38,933 nucleotides of DNA, from NCBI GenBank assembly GCA_964617355.1, contig CAZTXP010000027.1:1-38933 (forward strand), given 5' to 3'. The notes under the pieces were generated by a model, which was given only the letters and a program-made list of their open reading frames with translations, had not been told where the DNA came from and searched no databases. Shown here one piece after another: positions 17,677 to 25,719 of this stretch. This DNA comes from CAZTDU01 sp964617355. Lineage in GTDB: Bacteria > Pseudomonadota > Gammaproteobacteria > Burkholderiales > SG8-39. The position numbers were made by a program, and so were the translations under genes. Every line of letters starts with the position of its first letter. Positions within the stretch are counted from its first letter, which is position 1.

Positions 17677-18437
17677 CGTGACTTCACGTCGCCGATGAAC
17701 CGCGTCATCAGCGCCATCGTCGGCCCTTCCGCTTCGCGATGCGGCGAATGCCCGCAGGCCGGCAGCATGTGCGTCTCGCACGGACCGCCCGCGCCGCGCG
17801 CGATCGCATCGAGTTGCGCCTGCGTGCCGTACTGGTCGTCCGCACCCTGGATCGCCATCAGCGGCACCTGGATGCCGGGCAGCACCGATTCGATGTTCCA
17901 GCGCTGGAAGTCGTCGCGCAGCCAGACGTCGTTCCAGCCGAAGAAGGTCTTCGCGGGATCGCGGTGGTACTTGCCGAGCCTGGACACGAGGCCGCTCGGT
18001 TCGGCCTCGCCGCGGATCTTGCGGATCGCGTCGAGGTTGATCGACTCGATCAGCACGTGCGGTGCCTCGACGACCACGCCGCGCACATTGAAGCCGCTGC
18101 CGGCGTGGATCAGCGAGATCGACGCACCATCGCTGTGGCCGACGAGGATCGGGTTGGCGATGCCGAGAACCCGCAACAACTCGGGCAGCGTCTCGCGCGC
18201 CTCGACGTGCATGAAGTCCGCCTCGCGCGCCTGCTCGAGGACGTCCGACTCGCCATACCCGTAGCGGTTGTAGGCCATCCCGCGGCATCCGGTGGCGGCG
18301 CAGAGCCTGGCGGGGAAATCCTTCCACTGCCGGATCGAGCCGAGGCCCTCGTGCAGGAACACCAGCACCGGCGCGTCAGTTGGCCCGTCGATGAGTTCGT
18401 ACTCGAGGCGGTGGCCGCCGGCGATCGCGAAAGACAT
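17673..18437 (-). CDS. alpha/beta hydrolase
   Basis: Cytosolic alpha/beta-hydrolase fold protein of 254 residues. The oxyanion region is FLHEGLGSIRQWKDFP. The nucleophile is S102 in LVGHSDGAS, the likely acid is in IQGADDQYG, and the catalytic His is in LPACGHSPHRE close to the end. The Asp after the nucleophile (GHSDG) recalls C-C or ester hydrolases of aromatic degradation, without proving a substrate. The start has no Shine-Dalgarno. A GATAAT on the same strand is placed nine bases before the ATG, so the mRNA may be almost leaderless. It is followed by the coupled MFS gene. Confidence 0.9.
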   Translation of the reverse strand: MSFAIAGGHRLEYELIDGPTDAPVLVFLHEGLGSIRQWKDFPARLCAATGCRGMAYNRYGYGESDVLEQAREADFMHVEARETLPELLRVLGIANPILVGHSDGASISLIHAGSGFNVRGVVVEAPHVLIESINLDAIRKIRGEAEPSGLVSRLGKYHRDPAKTFFGWNDVWLRDDFQRWNIESVLPGIQVPLMAIQGADDQYGTQAQLDAIARGAGGPCETHMLPACGHSPHREAEGPTMALMTRFIGDVKSR

Positions 18438-18443
18438 GGGGCT

Positions 18444-18469
18444 GCATTATCACCCGGCTGCGATAATGC
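18444..18469. promoter_or_regulatory. mirror-image divergent -10 elements
   Basis: GCATTATC (18444-18451) and GATAATGC (18462-18469) form a perfect eight-base inverted repeat with a ten-base spacer. Each arm gives a GATAAT -10 for the gene it points to: the hydrolase on minus (ATG at 18437) and the EamA permease on plus (ATG at 18477). Both starts lie 8-9 bases beyond their -10. Confidence 0.55.
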
Positions 18470-18476
18470 TTCCCGG

Positions 18477-19385
18477 ATGCGTTTCACCGCCTACGGCGTT
18501 CTCGCCGCGACGCTGCTGCTCTGGTCCGGCAACTGGATCGTCGCACGCGCCGTGCGCGACGACGTCGCGCCGGGCCTCGCCACCTCCGGGCGCCTCGCCA
18601 TAGCGTTGGTCGTCCTCGCGCCCTTCGTTTGGCGCGGCCTGGTGCCCGCGCTCAAGGGGCTGTCCGCGCGCGACTGGAAGATCTATCTCGCCCTCGGCTT
18701 CACCGGCGGCGGCCTGCACCTGTCGATGCAATGGCTCGGCCTGCACTACACCACCGCCACCAGCGCGACGCTATTCCTGTCGATGTCGCCGATCTTCATC
18801 ATGCTGCTGGCGCAGCCGATCCTCGGCGAGCGCATCGGCGCGCGCCAGTGGCTGGGGGTCGCGGTGTCCTTCACGGGCGTGACGACGATCGCGGGCCGCG
18901 GCAGCCTCGAGGTGCTCCGGACCCTTTCCTTCAACGTCGGCGACCTGCTGGCCGTGGGCTCGATGGCGATGTGGGCCGGCTACACCATCGCGCTGCGCCT
19001 GCGCCGCGACTCGCTCGACACCGCGCAGGTGCTGTTCGTCGTCTGCGCGATGGGCTTCGTCTTCCTGCTGCCGTGGTCCGCGTACGACCTGCTCTCGCCC
19101 TCGCCGACCAAGCTCACGCCGCTCGGCGCGCTCGCGGTGGCGTACTCCGCGATCGGCTCGCTGCTGCTCGCCTATGCCGGCTGGAGCTACGTGGTGCGCC
19201 GCATCGGCGCCGCGCGCGCGGGCGCCACCATGCACCTGATGCCCGGCATCGCCATCGTGCTGTCGGCGATCTTCCTCGGCGAGCGGCCGGAACCCTTCCA
19301 CTTCGCGGGCATGGCCCTGATCCTCGCCGGCGTGGCGCTGTCGACGTGGCGCCCTAGAGGCGCATCGGCTTCCAGTAGCCCGTGA
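18477..19385 (+). CDS. EamA-family (DMT superfamily) permease
   Basis: Inner-membrane protein of 302 residues with about ten spans made of two EamA repeats. The first repeat runs from LWSGNWIVARAVRDDVAP to LGERIGARQWLGVAVSFTGV, and the second ends in LGERPEPFHFAGMALILAGVALS. The repeated FLGER/ILGER plus GxALIxxGV ending is typical. Metabolite or drug export is common in this family; the cargo is unknown. The start follows a GATAAT and lacks a good Shine-Dalgarno. The last 32 bases overlap the 3' end of the opposite-strand AttH-like gene, and no terminator hairpin separates them. Confidence 0.9.
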   Translation: MRFTAYGVLAATLLLWSGNWIVARAVRDDVAPGLATSGRLAIALVVLAPFVWRGLVPALKGLSARDWKIYLALGFTGGGLHLSMQWLGLHYTTATSATLFLSMSPIFIMLLAQPILGERIGARQWLGVAVSFTGVTTIAGRGSLEVLRTLSFNVGDLLAVGSMAMWAGYTIALRLRRDSLDTAQVLFVVCAMGFVFLLPWSAYDLLSPSPTKLTPLGALAVAYSAIGSLLLAYAGWSYVVRRIGAARAGATMHLMPGIAIVLSAIFLGERPEPFHFAGMALILAGVALSTWRPRGASASSSP

Positions 19386-20424
19386 GCTCCAGGTAGCCGC
19401 GGCCCGCCTCGCGGCCGCCTTCGTTGCAGCGCACCGCACCCTCCCAGTACACCGTGCCGGTGCTCGCGCGCGCGTCGAGTTCCTGGTCGTCGAGCAGCGG
19501 TTCCAGCGTCCACTCGCGCCCGCCCGCGCGCACGCGCATCGCCACCGGATAGGCCACGCCGGTGCGCGGCGAGCGCCATTCGCGCACCGGGATGAACGTC
19601 ACCTCGTCCGGCGCGAACGAGCGGGGCGCTGCGCCGGGATGCGCGAGCGTGCCGCTGGCGTAGAGCGCGCCGCCCGCCTTGTCGCGCATGCGGAACGCCA
19701 TCAGCGCGCCGCCGCCCTCGAGGTTGACGCCGATCCAGTCCCAGCCCGCGGCGCGCTCGTCCATCAGCGTGCTCGACCACTCGTGGTCCAGCCACGCATG
19801 GCCCACCACCGCTTCGCTCGCGGTGCCTCGTGCTACGCGCCCCTTCACCACGAGCTGCGGCCGGCTGTAGTAGTGGCTCGCCTGCTCCGGCTTCGGGCCC
19901 TTGCGACTGAACCCCGCCTCGCCTTGCAGCAACGGCGCGCCCTGCGGCGTGCAGTCGAGTTCCAGCGTGAACTCCCGCGCGACGATCTTCGTGCGATACG
20001 CGCCGCCCTCCTGCACGAGGCGCCAGTCGTCGATCCAGCAGTCGGTCTTCTCCTCGAGCGCGCCCGCGAGGCCGAGCGCCGGACGCGCGGCACGCTGGTC
20101 GTGGCGCAGGCGCCCCAGCTTCGGATCCGCGAGCGCAGCGTGAGCAAGCAGTACCTGCGTTGGCGCGAAGGCGCTCCTGCCCGCGCCGTCGAACGGCGGA
20201 CGCGAGCGGAAGAACGTCACCTGGAAGCCGAGGTCCTCGCCCGACGCGGTACGCAACCAGCCGGTCATGTACCACCACTCGGTGCGATAGGCCGGATGCG
20301 CGCCGTGGTCGCGCGGGAATGCGAGCCGCGTGCCGGCTTCCACCTTCGGATACTCGACCGCGGCGACCGCCGGCCGCGCGAGCGCAAGCGCCGCGACGCC
20401 GCCGAGGAAGGCGCGCCGCCTCAC
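19354..20424 (-). CDS. exported AttH/CrtC-like lipocalin-fold protein
   Basis: Exported protein of 356 residues. The start is a GTG (20424) with GGGAGGA upstream, overlapping the permease stop as GTGA. The N-terminus RRRAFLGGVAALALARPAVA looks like a twin-arginine signal. The mature part has the hallmarks of the CrtC/AttH group: AYRTEWWYMTGWL, LGFQVTFFRSRPP, WLDHEWSS, GWDWIGVNLEGGGALMAFRMRD and the C-terminal YLELTGYW. Relatives sit beside ABC-ATPase and FtsX-type permease genes in many proteobacteria, and their biochemical role is not settled. Coupling to the permease gene implies that they act together in the envelope. Confidence 0.85.
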   Translation of the reverse strand: MRRRAFLGGVAALALARPAVAAVEYPKVEAGTRLAFPRDHGAHPAYRTEWWYMTGWLRTASGEDLGFQVTFFRSRPPFDGAGRSAFAPTQVLLAHAALADPKLGRLRHDQRAARPALGLAGALEEKTDCWIDDWRLVQEGGAYRTKIVAREFTLELDCTPQGAPLLQGEAGFSRKGPKPEQASHYYSRPQLVVKGRVARGTASEAVVGHAWLDHEWSSTLMDERAAGWDWIGVNLEGGGALMAFRMRDKAGGALYASGTLAHPGAAPRSFAPDEVTFIPVREWRSPRTGVAYPVAMRVRAGGREWTLEPLLDDQELDARASTGTVYWEGAVRCNEGGREAGRGYLELTGYWKPMRL

Positions 20425-22919
20425 CAGTCCTCCCGCACCGCGCGCACCGGCCCCTGCCCCATCGCCTCGCGGCCCGAGAGCCACGCCGTCGCCACCGCGA
20501 GCGCGACCAGCACCACCGACAGCGTTGCGAGCAGCGGCAGCGGCACGTGCAGGTCCATGCTCCAGTTGAACGATTGCCGGTTGACGACGTGGATCAGCAC
20601 GAGCCCGATCACCATTCCCACCGCGCTGCCCGCCACGGCGCCGAGCATCGCGAGCAAACCGCCCTCCGCCGCGAGCATCGCGCCGACCTGCGCGCGCGTC
20701 ATGCCGAGGTGGCGCAGCATGCCGAACTCGCGCCGGCGCGCCAGCACGATCGCGCCGAGGCTGGACGACAGGCCGAACAGGCCCACCAGCACCGCCACCG
20801 CCTCGAGCGAGTAGGTGATCGCGAAGCTGCGGTCGAAAAGGCGCAACGACACCGCGCGGATCTCGCCCGGATCCGCCATGTCCAGCAGTTCCCCGCCCGG
20901 CATCGCGCGCAATGCGCGCATCGCGTCGCCCGCGCTCGCGCCCGGCGCGAGCCACAGCGCGCCGTCGTTCACGCGCGCATCGCCCGAGGCCGCCACGTAG
21001 GCCTCGCGGGGCACGAGGATCGCGCCGTGCTGGCGTGCGTAGTCGCGCCAGGTGCCGACCACGGTGAAGGCCACGCGCCGACCTTCGATCGGCAGCTCGA
21101 TGCGCTGGCCGGGCCGGTAGCCGTACAGGTCCGCGATCGCTTCCGTCACCCACGCCGACGGCGGATCATCGGCCGCGCGCTCGTGGCGCTCGCCGACCAC
21201 CGGCAGGTTGCGGATCGCCTCGGGGGACAAGTCGCGCGCGATCAGCGACACCGCCGGCCGCGCCGGGTCGAGCACGAGGCGCGCGCTGCGCAGGAACTCG
21301 ACGCGCGCCACCTGCGGCAGCGCGCGCACGCGCGCCTGCGCGTCAGGCTCCAGCCACGAGGTGTCGCCCGCGTGCGTGGTGCGGAAGTACAGGTCCGCGG
21401 GCAGCATCTGGCCCAGCCACGCGTCCACCGACTGCCGGAACGAGGACACCATCACCGCCATCGCCACCATCAGCGAGAAGCTCGCCACGATGGCCGCAAG
21501 GCTCACCATCGCCTGCCCCGGCGCGCCCTGCAACTGCGCCTTGGCGAGCAGCAGCGAGGGCGTCCGCGTCGCGGGCAGCAGGCGGAACACGAATTGCGCG
21601 ACCGCCGGCATCAGCAGGATCGCGCCCACCAGCAGGCAGGCGATCGCCGCGTAGCCCCACACCGGAATGCCGCCGATCGCCGGCAGGCGCGACAGGATCG
21701 CAGCCGCACCGCAGAGTGCGAGCCCCGGCCACAGCGTCACCGCTCGGCGGAACAGCGACTGCTCGTCTCCGGCCTTCAGCGCCTTCGCCGGATCCGCCCG
21801 CGCCGCGTCCGCCGCCGGCAGCCACGCGCCGACGAGCGCGATCGCGATGCCGCCCGCGAAGAACGCGGCCGCGGCCACGGGCGGGAAGCCGACCTGCGGC
21901 GCGACGCCGCGGAAATGCCCCGCCCCGAGGTCCGCGCCGACGAAGCGCAGCGCGAGCGCCGCCAGCGCCCAGCCGATCGCGAGCCCGGCGACGCTGCCGC
22001 CGACGCCGATCGCCGCCGCTTCGAGCATCACGAGGCGCGCGATGCCGCCGCGCATCACGCCCAGCACGCGCAGCAGCGCGTGCTCGCGCCGCCGCCGCGC
22101 CACTTCCAGCGCCTGCGCCGAGAACACGAGGAATCCGCCGGTAAAGAGCGCCACCAGCGCGAGCGCGTTCAGGTTCACGCGATAGGCGCGCGACAGCATC
22201 GCGCCCTGCTCCTCCAGCGTCTCGACGCCCGCGACGTGCGTGCCCGGCGGCAGCAGCGGCTCGATGCGCCGGCGCAGTTCGTCTCGATCCACGCCCGGCG
22301 CCGCGCGCAGGTCGACGCGGTTCAATCGACCGAGGCGCCCGAAGCGCTCCTGCGCCGCCGCGATGTCGACAAGCGCAACGTTGCCCCGCAAAGCCCCGGC
22401 CGGCAGCACCCCGACGACCTCGAACTCCACCGTTTCCAGCCCCGAGACCAGCCTCAGCCGTTCCCCCTGCGCGAGCTTCATCGACGCCGCGGCGCCCGCC
22501 GACAGCAGCGCCTTCGTCGGATCGAGCAGCGCGAAGCGGCGCTCCGGCGCGTCCATGAACAGTGCCGGCTGGATCAGGGCCGCGCGCAACGCATCCAGCC
22601 CGACCACGCGCAGCGCGCGCTCTTCCCTCGCGATGCCGGCGTCGAGTTCGAGCACCGGGCTAGCCGCGGCCACGCCCTGCAGCTTCGCGAGCGTGGCGTA
22701 GAGTTCCTCGGGGAATCCGCTGCGCCCGCCTCGCACCTCGAGGTCGGCGTCGCCGGCCGCCGTGCGCACCGCGGCGGTGAACTCGCCGACCGCCGACTGG
22801 TTGATGACGTTGACGGCGAAGCCGAGCGCGACGCCGAGCGCGATGCCGGCAGCCGACAGCAGCGTGCGCCCGCGCTGGTGCGCGAAGCGCGCATTCAGCA
22901 GCGCGAAGAGGCGCAGCAC
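20421..22919 (-). CDS. FtsX-family ABC transporter permease (YbbP-like)
   Basis: Large inner-membrane permease of 832 residues with two FtsX domains. It has an N-terminal span (about 18-40, TLLSAAGIALGVALGFAVNVIN), a periplasmic domain, and FtsX domain 1 at about 250-385 with the coupling-helix text ARRRREHALLRVLGVMRGGI. A central hydrophobic part follows (about 395-510), then a second periplasmic domain, and FtsX domain 2 at about 690-820 with LARRREFGMLRHLGMTRAQV. The start is GTG at 22919 after AAGGCGG. This family normally works with a LolD-type ATPase encoded just upstream, but here the upstream gene is a TauD-like dioxygenase and no ATPase is in the window. Confidence 0.9.
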   Translation of the reverse strand: MLRLFALLNARFAHQRGRTLLSAAGIALGVALGFAVNVINQSAVGEFTAAVRTAAGDADLEVRGGRSGFPEELYATLAKLQGVAAASPVLELDAGIAREERALRVVGLDALRAALIQPALFMDAPERRFALLDPTKALLSAGAAASMKLAQGERLRLVSGLETVEFEVVGVLPAGALRGNVALVDIAAAQERFGRLGRLNRVDLRAAPGVDRDELRRRIEPLLPPGTHVAGVETLEEQGAMLSRAYRVNLNALALVALFTGGFLVFSAQALEVARRRREHALLRVLGVMRGGIARLVMLEAAAIGVGGSVAGLAIGWALAALALRFVGADLGAGHFRGVAPQVGFPPVAAAAFFAGGIAIALVGAWLPAADAARADPAKALKAGDEQSLFRRAVTLWPGLALCGAAAILSRLPAIGGIPVWGYAAIACLLVGAILLMPAVAQFVFRLLPATRTPSLLLAKAQLQGAPGQAMVSLAAIVASFSLMVAMAVMVSSFRQSVDAWLGQMLPADLYFRTTHAGDTSWLEPDAQARVRALPQVARVEFLRSARLVLDPARPAVSLIARDLSPEAIRNLPVVGERHERAADDPPSAWVTEAIADLYGYRPGQRIELPIEGRRVAFTVVGTWRDYARQHGAILVPREAYVAASGDARVNDGALWLAPGASAGDAMRALRAMPGGELLDMADPGEIRAVSLRLFDRSFAITYSLEAVAVLVGLFGLSSSLGAIVLARRREFGMLRHLGMTRAQVGAMLAAEGGLLAMLGAVAGSAVGMVIGLVLIHVVNRQSFNWSMDLHVPLPLLATLSVVLVALAVATAWLSGREAMGQGPVRAVREDW

Positions 22920-22938
22920 GCGGGCCGCCTTGTGGTGA

Positions 22939-23766
22939 CTACCGCGGCCGGTCCCCGGCGAGCGTGATCCGGTGCATCAGGCGCTTGTAGCCGTGGTAAT
23001 CGTTCACCGGATTGTGCTGCACCGAGCGGTTGTCCCAGAACGCCAGCGACGCCGGCTGCCAGACGAAGCGGCAGGTGAACTCCGGCCGCACCTGGTGCTG
23101 GAAGAGGTAGTTCAGGAGCGGCGCGCTCTCTTCTTCCGTCCAGCCCTCGAAGCGCGTGGTGTGCGCGACGTTGACGAACAGCGCGACCTTGCCGGTCTCG
23201 GGATGCACGCGCGCCACCGGGTGCGCGTTCTCGAACGACTGCCTGGAGCGCGCGTCGCCGTCGGTCTTGATGCGGTCCTCGCGCGTCTTCGACACGTCGG
23301 CCTTGGCGGACGAACTGATCGCCTTCATGTCGCGCAGCATCTTCTTCAGGCCATCCGAGAGCGCGTCCCACGCCATCACCTGGTTCGCGAACAGCGTGTC
23401 GCCGCCGAACGGCGGGATCTCGCGCGCGAGCAGCATCGAGCCCATCGGCGGCTTCTCGAGGTAGGTGGTGTCGCTGTGCCAGATGCCGCCGAAGTTGTTC
23501 CGCTCGTGCTCGAGCTTCTTCACCTCGATGATCATTGGGAAGCCGTCCAGCCCCTTCACCAGCGGGTACTCCACCGGCGTGCCGAAGAGTTCCGCGAAGC
23601 GCATGTACGCGGCCGGCTCGAGCGGCTGGTCGCGGAAGAAGATCACGCCGTGCTCCAGCAGCGCAGCGCGGATCGCCGCCACCGTGCCTTCCGGAAGGTC
23701 CTGCGACAGGTCGGCTCCGCCGACCTCCGCGCCGAGTGCGCCCGCGACGCGACGTACCGTGATCAT
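22939..23766 (-). CDS. TauD/TfdA-family 2-oxoglutarate-dependent dioxygenase
   Basis: Fe(II)/2-oxoglutarate oxygenase of 275 residues. The iron triad is visible: H97 and D99 in IWHSDTTYLEKPP and H265 in RLMHRITLAGDRP, where the following Arg residues include the 2-oxoglutarate anchor. DLPEGTVAAIRAALLEHGVIFFRDQ is the usual N-terminal helix-strand. I start at 23766, where AGGAG lies eight bases upstream, rather than at the ATG at 23790, which has none. The family includes taurine, 2,4-D and alkylsulfate dioxygenases, so the substrate is open. No sulfonate transporter is adjacent. It lies 19 bases before the FtsX-type permease gene. Confidence 0.9.
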   Translation of the reverse strand: MITVRRVAGALGAEVGGADLSQDLPEGTVAAIRAALLEHGVIFFRDQPLEPAAYMRFAELFGTPVEYPLVKGLDGFPMIIEVKKLEHERNNFGGIWHSDTTYLEKPPMGSMLLAREIPPFGGDTLFANQVMAWDALSDGLKKMLRDMKAISSSAKADVSKTREDRIKTDGDARSRQSFENAHPVARVHPETGKVALFVNVAHTTRFEGWTEEESAPLLNYLFQHQVRPEFTCRFVWQPASLAFWDNRSVQHNPVNDYHGYKRLMHRITLAGDRPR

Positions 23767-23814
23767 GCCGAGTGCTCCTGCGCGTGCCATGAGAGGCGCG
23801 ACGCTACCACGGCG

Positions 23815-25707
23815 CTAGGCGGGTAGCGTGAAACTGAAGCGCGCGCCGCGACCCGGCTCGCCGCGCGCCGCCACGGTGCCGCCGTGCCGCTGCACGATGC
23901 GTTGCACGATCGCGAGGCCGACGCCCGTGCCCTCGAATTCCTCGTGCCGGTGCAGGCGCTGGAACACGCCGAACAGCCGCGACGCGTACTGCATGTCGAA
24001 GCCGGCGCCGTTGTCCTCGACCCAGTACTCGACGACGTCGCCGTCGCGCCGGCCGCCGATCGCGACGCGCGGCGATGCCGCGCCGCGCACGAACTTGACC
24101 GCGTTGCCGACGAGGTTGCGCCAGACCTGCCGCATCAGCGGCGCGTCGCAGGGCGCGTCGGGCAGATCACCGACCTCGATGCGCGGCGCGCCCTCGCCCT
24201 GCCCTTGCGCGGCCACCTCGCCCACCACCTCGTCGACCATCCGGCGCATCGAGTGCGGCCGCCGGTCGAGCGCCACGCGCCCGGTGCGCGAGAACTCCAG
24301 CAGGTCGTCGATCAGCTCGCCCATCTGCACCGCGTTCGCCTCGAGGCGCCCGAAGCGTTCGCGCGCCTCGGGCGGCAGCGCCCCCAGGAAGTCCTCGCGG
24401 ATCATCGCCGCCTGCCCGGCGATGGCGCGCAACGGCGAGCGCAGGTCGTGCGACACCGAGTAGGTGAAGCTCTCGAGCTCCTTGTTCGCCGCCTCGAGCG
24501 CCGCGGTGCGCTCGGCGACGCGGCCCTCAAGCGTCGCGTTCAGCTCGCGCAGTGCCGCCTCGACGCGCTGCAGCTCGGTGACGTCGCGTCCCAGCCACAT
24601 CACGCAGCGCTCGCCGGCGACCTCGATCGGCGCGGTGGACATCAGCGACTGGCGCGGCGTCCCGTCCGCGCGCACGAAGGTCACCAGCCGGTTCAGCAGC
24701 CGCCCCTCCGCGCGCAGCTGCGCGACCACGGCCTCGCGCTCCACCTCGGTCAGGACGCCCACTTCCATCGCGGTGCGACCGACCGCATCCGCGCGCGCGT
24801 AGCCGTTCGCCCGCACCCAGGCATCGTTCACGGCGACGATACGCGCGTCCTTCACGCGCGAGATCGCGATCGGGTCGGGCGAATTCTCGAACACGCTGGC
24901 GAAGTGCTCCGCCGACTCGCGCGCGGCGCCCTCCGCGCGCCGCAGCCCGGTGACGTCGCTCCACGACCAGAGCACGCAGCGCTCGCCCTGCAGCTCGAGC
25001 CGCGTGCCGGAAAGCACCACGTCCATCTCGCGCCCGTCGGCGTGGCGGAAGCGCGTGGCGAAGCGCGACACGCGCCCCTCGCGCTCGAAGATCGCCATGA
25101 ACTCGGTGCGCTCGGCCGGGTCGATCCACAGCCCGAGGTCGAGCGCCGAGCGCCCGACCGAACGCGCGCGCGAGTGTCCGGTGTAGCGCTCCCACGCCGG
25201 GTTCATCTCGAGATGCACCGAATCGCGCGCACGCGCGATCGCGATCGCGTCGTCGACCGTGTCGAACACCGCCTTGTACTTGAGTTCCTGGAGCTTGCGC
25301 TCGGTGCAGTCGTGCATCACGCCGGAGAGTTCCAGCGCGCGCCCGGCCTTGTCGTAGCGACCGCGCGCGTAGGTCTCCAGCCAGCGCACGGTGCCGTCGG
25401 GCCAGACGATGCGCTCCTCCGTGCGGTAGGCCTGCCGCTCGCCCTTCAGGCAGGCACGATGGACCGCACGCGAGGCGGCACGATCATCCGGATGCACGTG
25501 CTCGAAGTAGTCGCGAAAGCCCGGCGGCAGCGTGCCGTGCGCGAGGCCCAGCAGTTGCGACGGATCGCCGTGCCAGCGCACGCGGTCACGGCGCACGTCC
25601 CAGACCCAGGTACAGGTGCCCAGCGCCTCCTGCACCAGCGCCAGCGCCTCGACGCGGCGCGCGCGAGGCGTGGGAGCGGCATTGCGCGGAGGACGGGAGC
25701 GGGCCAC
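23815..25707 (-). CDS. soluble PAS-PAS-PAS sensor histidine kinase
   Basis: Kinase of 630 residues without membrane spans. PAS 1 is at about 20-135 (with the PAC-like VRWLETYARGRYD), PAS 2 at about 140-255, PAS 3 at about 262-380, and a coiled coil up to 410. The HisKA box TYSVSHDLRSPL has H420, followed by an ATPase domain with LVGNAVKFV, DNGAGF and GTGVGLAIV. It has no receiver domain. The start is GTG at 25707, 12 bases after the P-type ATPase stop, so the two are co-transcribed. It is clearly paralogous to the membrane kinase at 12440-14530, sharing text from PAS 2 through the ATPase domain. Its response regulator is not in the window. Confidence 0.92.
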   Translation of the reverse strand: MARSRPPRNAAPTPRARRVEALALVQEALGTCTWVWDVRRDRVRWHGDPSQLLGLAHGTLPPGFRDYFEHVHPDDRAASRAVHRACLKGERQAYRTEERIVWPDGTVRWLETYARGRYDKAGRALELSGVMHDCTERKLQELKYKAVFDTVDDAIAIARARDSVHLEMNPAWERYTGHSRARSVGRSALDLGLWIDPAERTEFMAIFEREGRVSRFATRFRHADGREMDVVLSGTRLELQGERCVLWSWSDVTGLRRAEGAARESAEHFASVFENSPDPIAISRVKDARIVAVNDAWVRANGYARADAVGRTAMEVGVLTEVEREAVVAQLRAEGRLLNRLVTFVRADGTPRQSLMSTAPIEVAGERCVMWLGRDVTELQRVEAALRELNATLEGRVAERTAALEAANKELESFTYSVSHDLRSPLRAIAGQAAMIREDFLGALPPEARERFGRLEANAVQMGELIDDLLEFSRTGRVALDRRPHSMRRMVDEVVGEVAAQGQGEGAPRIEVGDLPDAPCDAPLMRQVWRNLVGNAVKFVRGAASPRVAIGGRRDGDVVEYWVEDNGAGFDMQYASRLFGVFQRLHRHEEFEGTGVGLAIVQRIVQRHGGTVAARGEPGRGARFSFTLPA

Positions 25708-25719
25708 GGCGTCCCCATG

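Noticed and set aside
23767..23790. Earlier ATG of the TauD-like gene
   Set aside because: No ribosome site precedes it, and family members begin at the equivalent of the second ATG.
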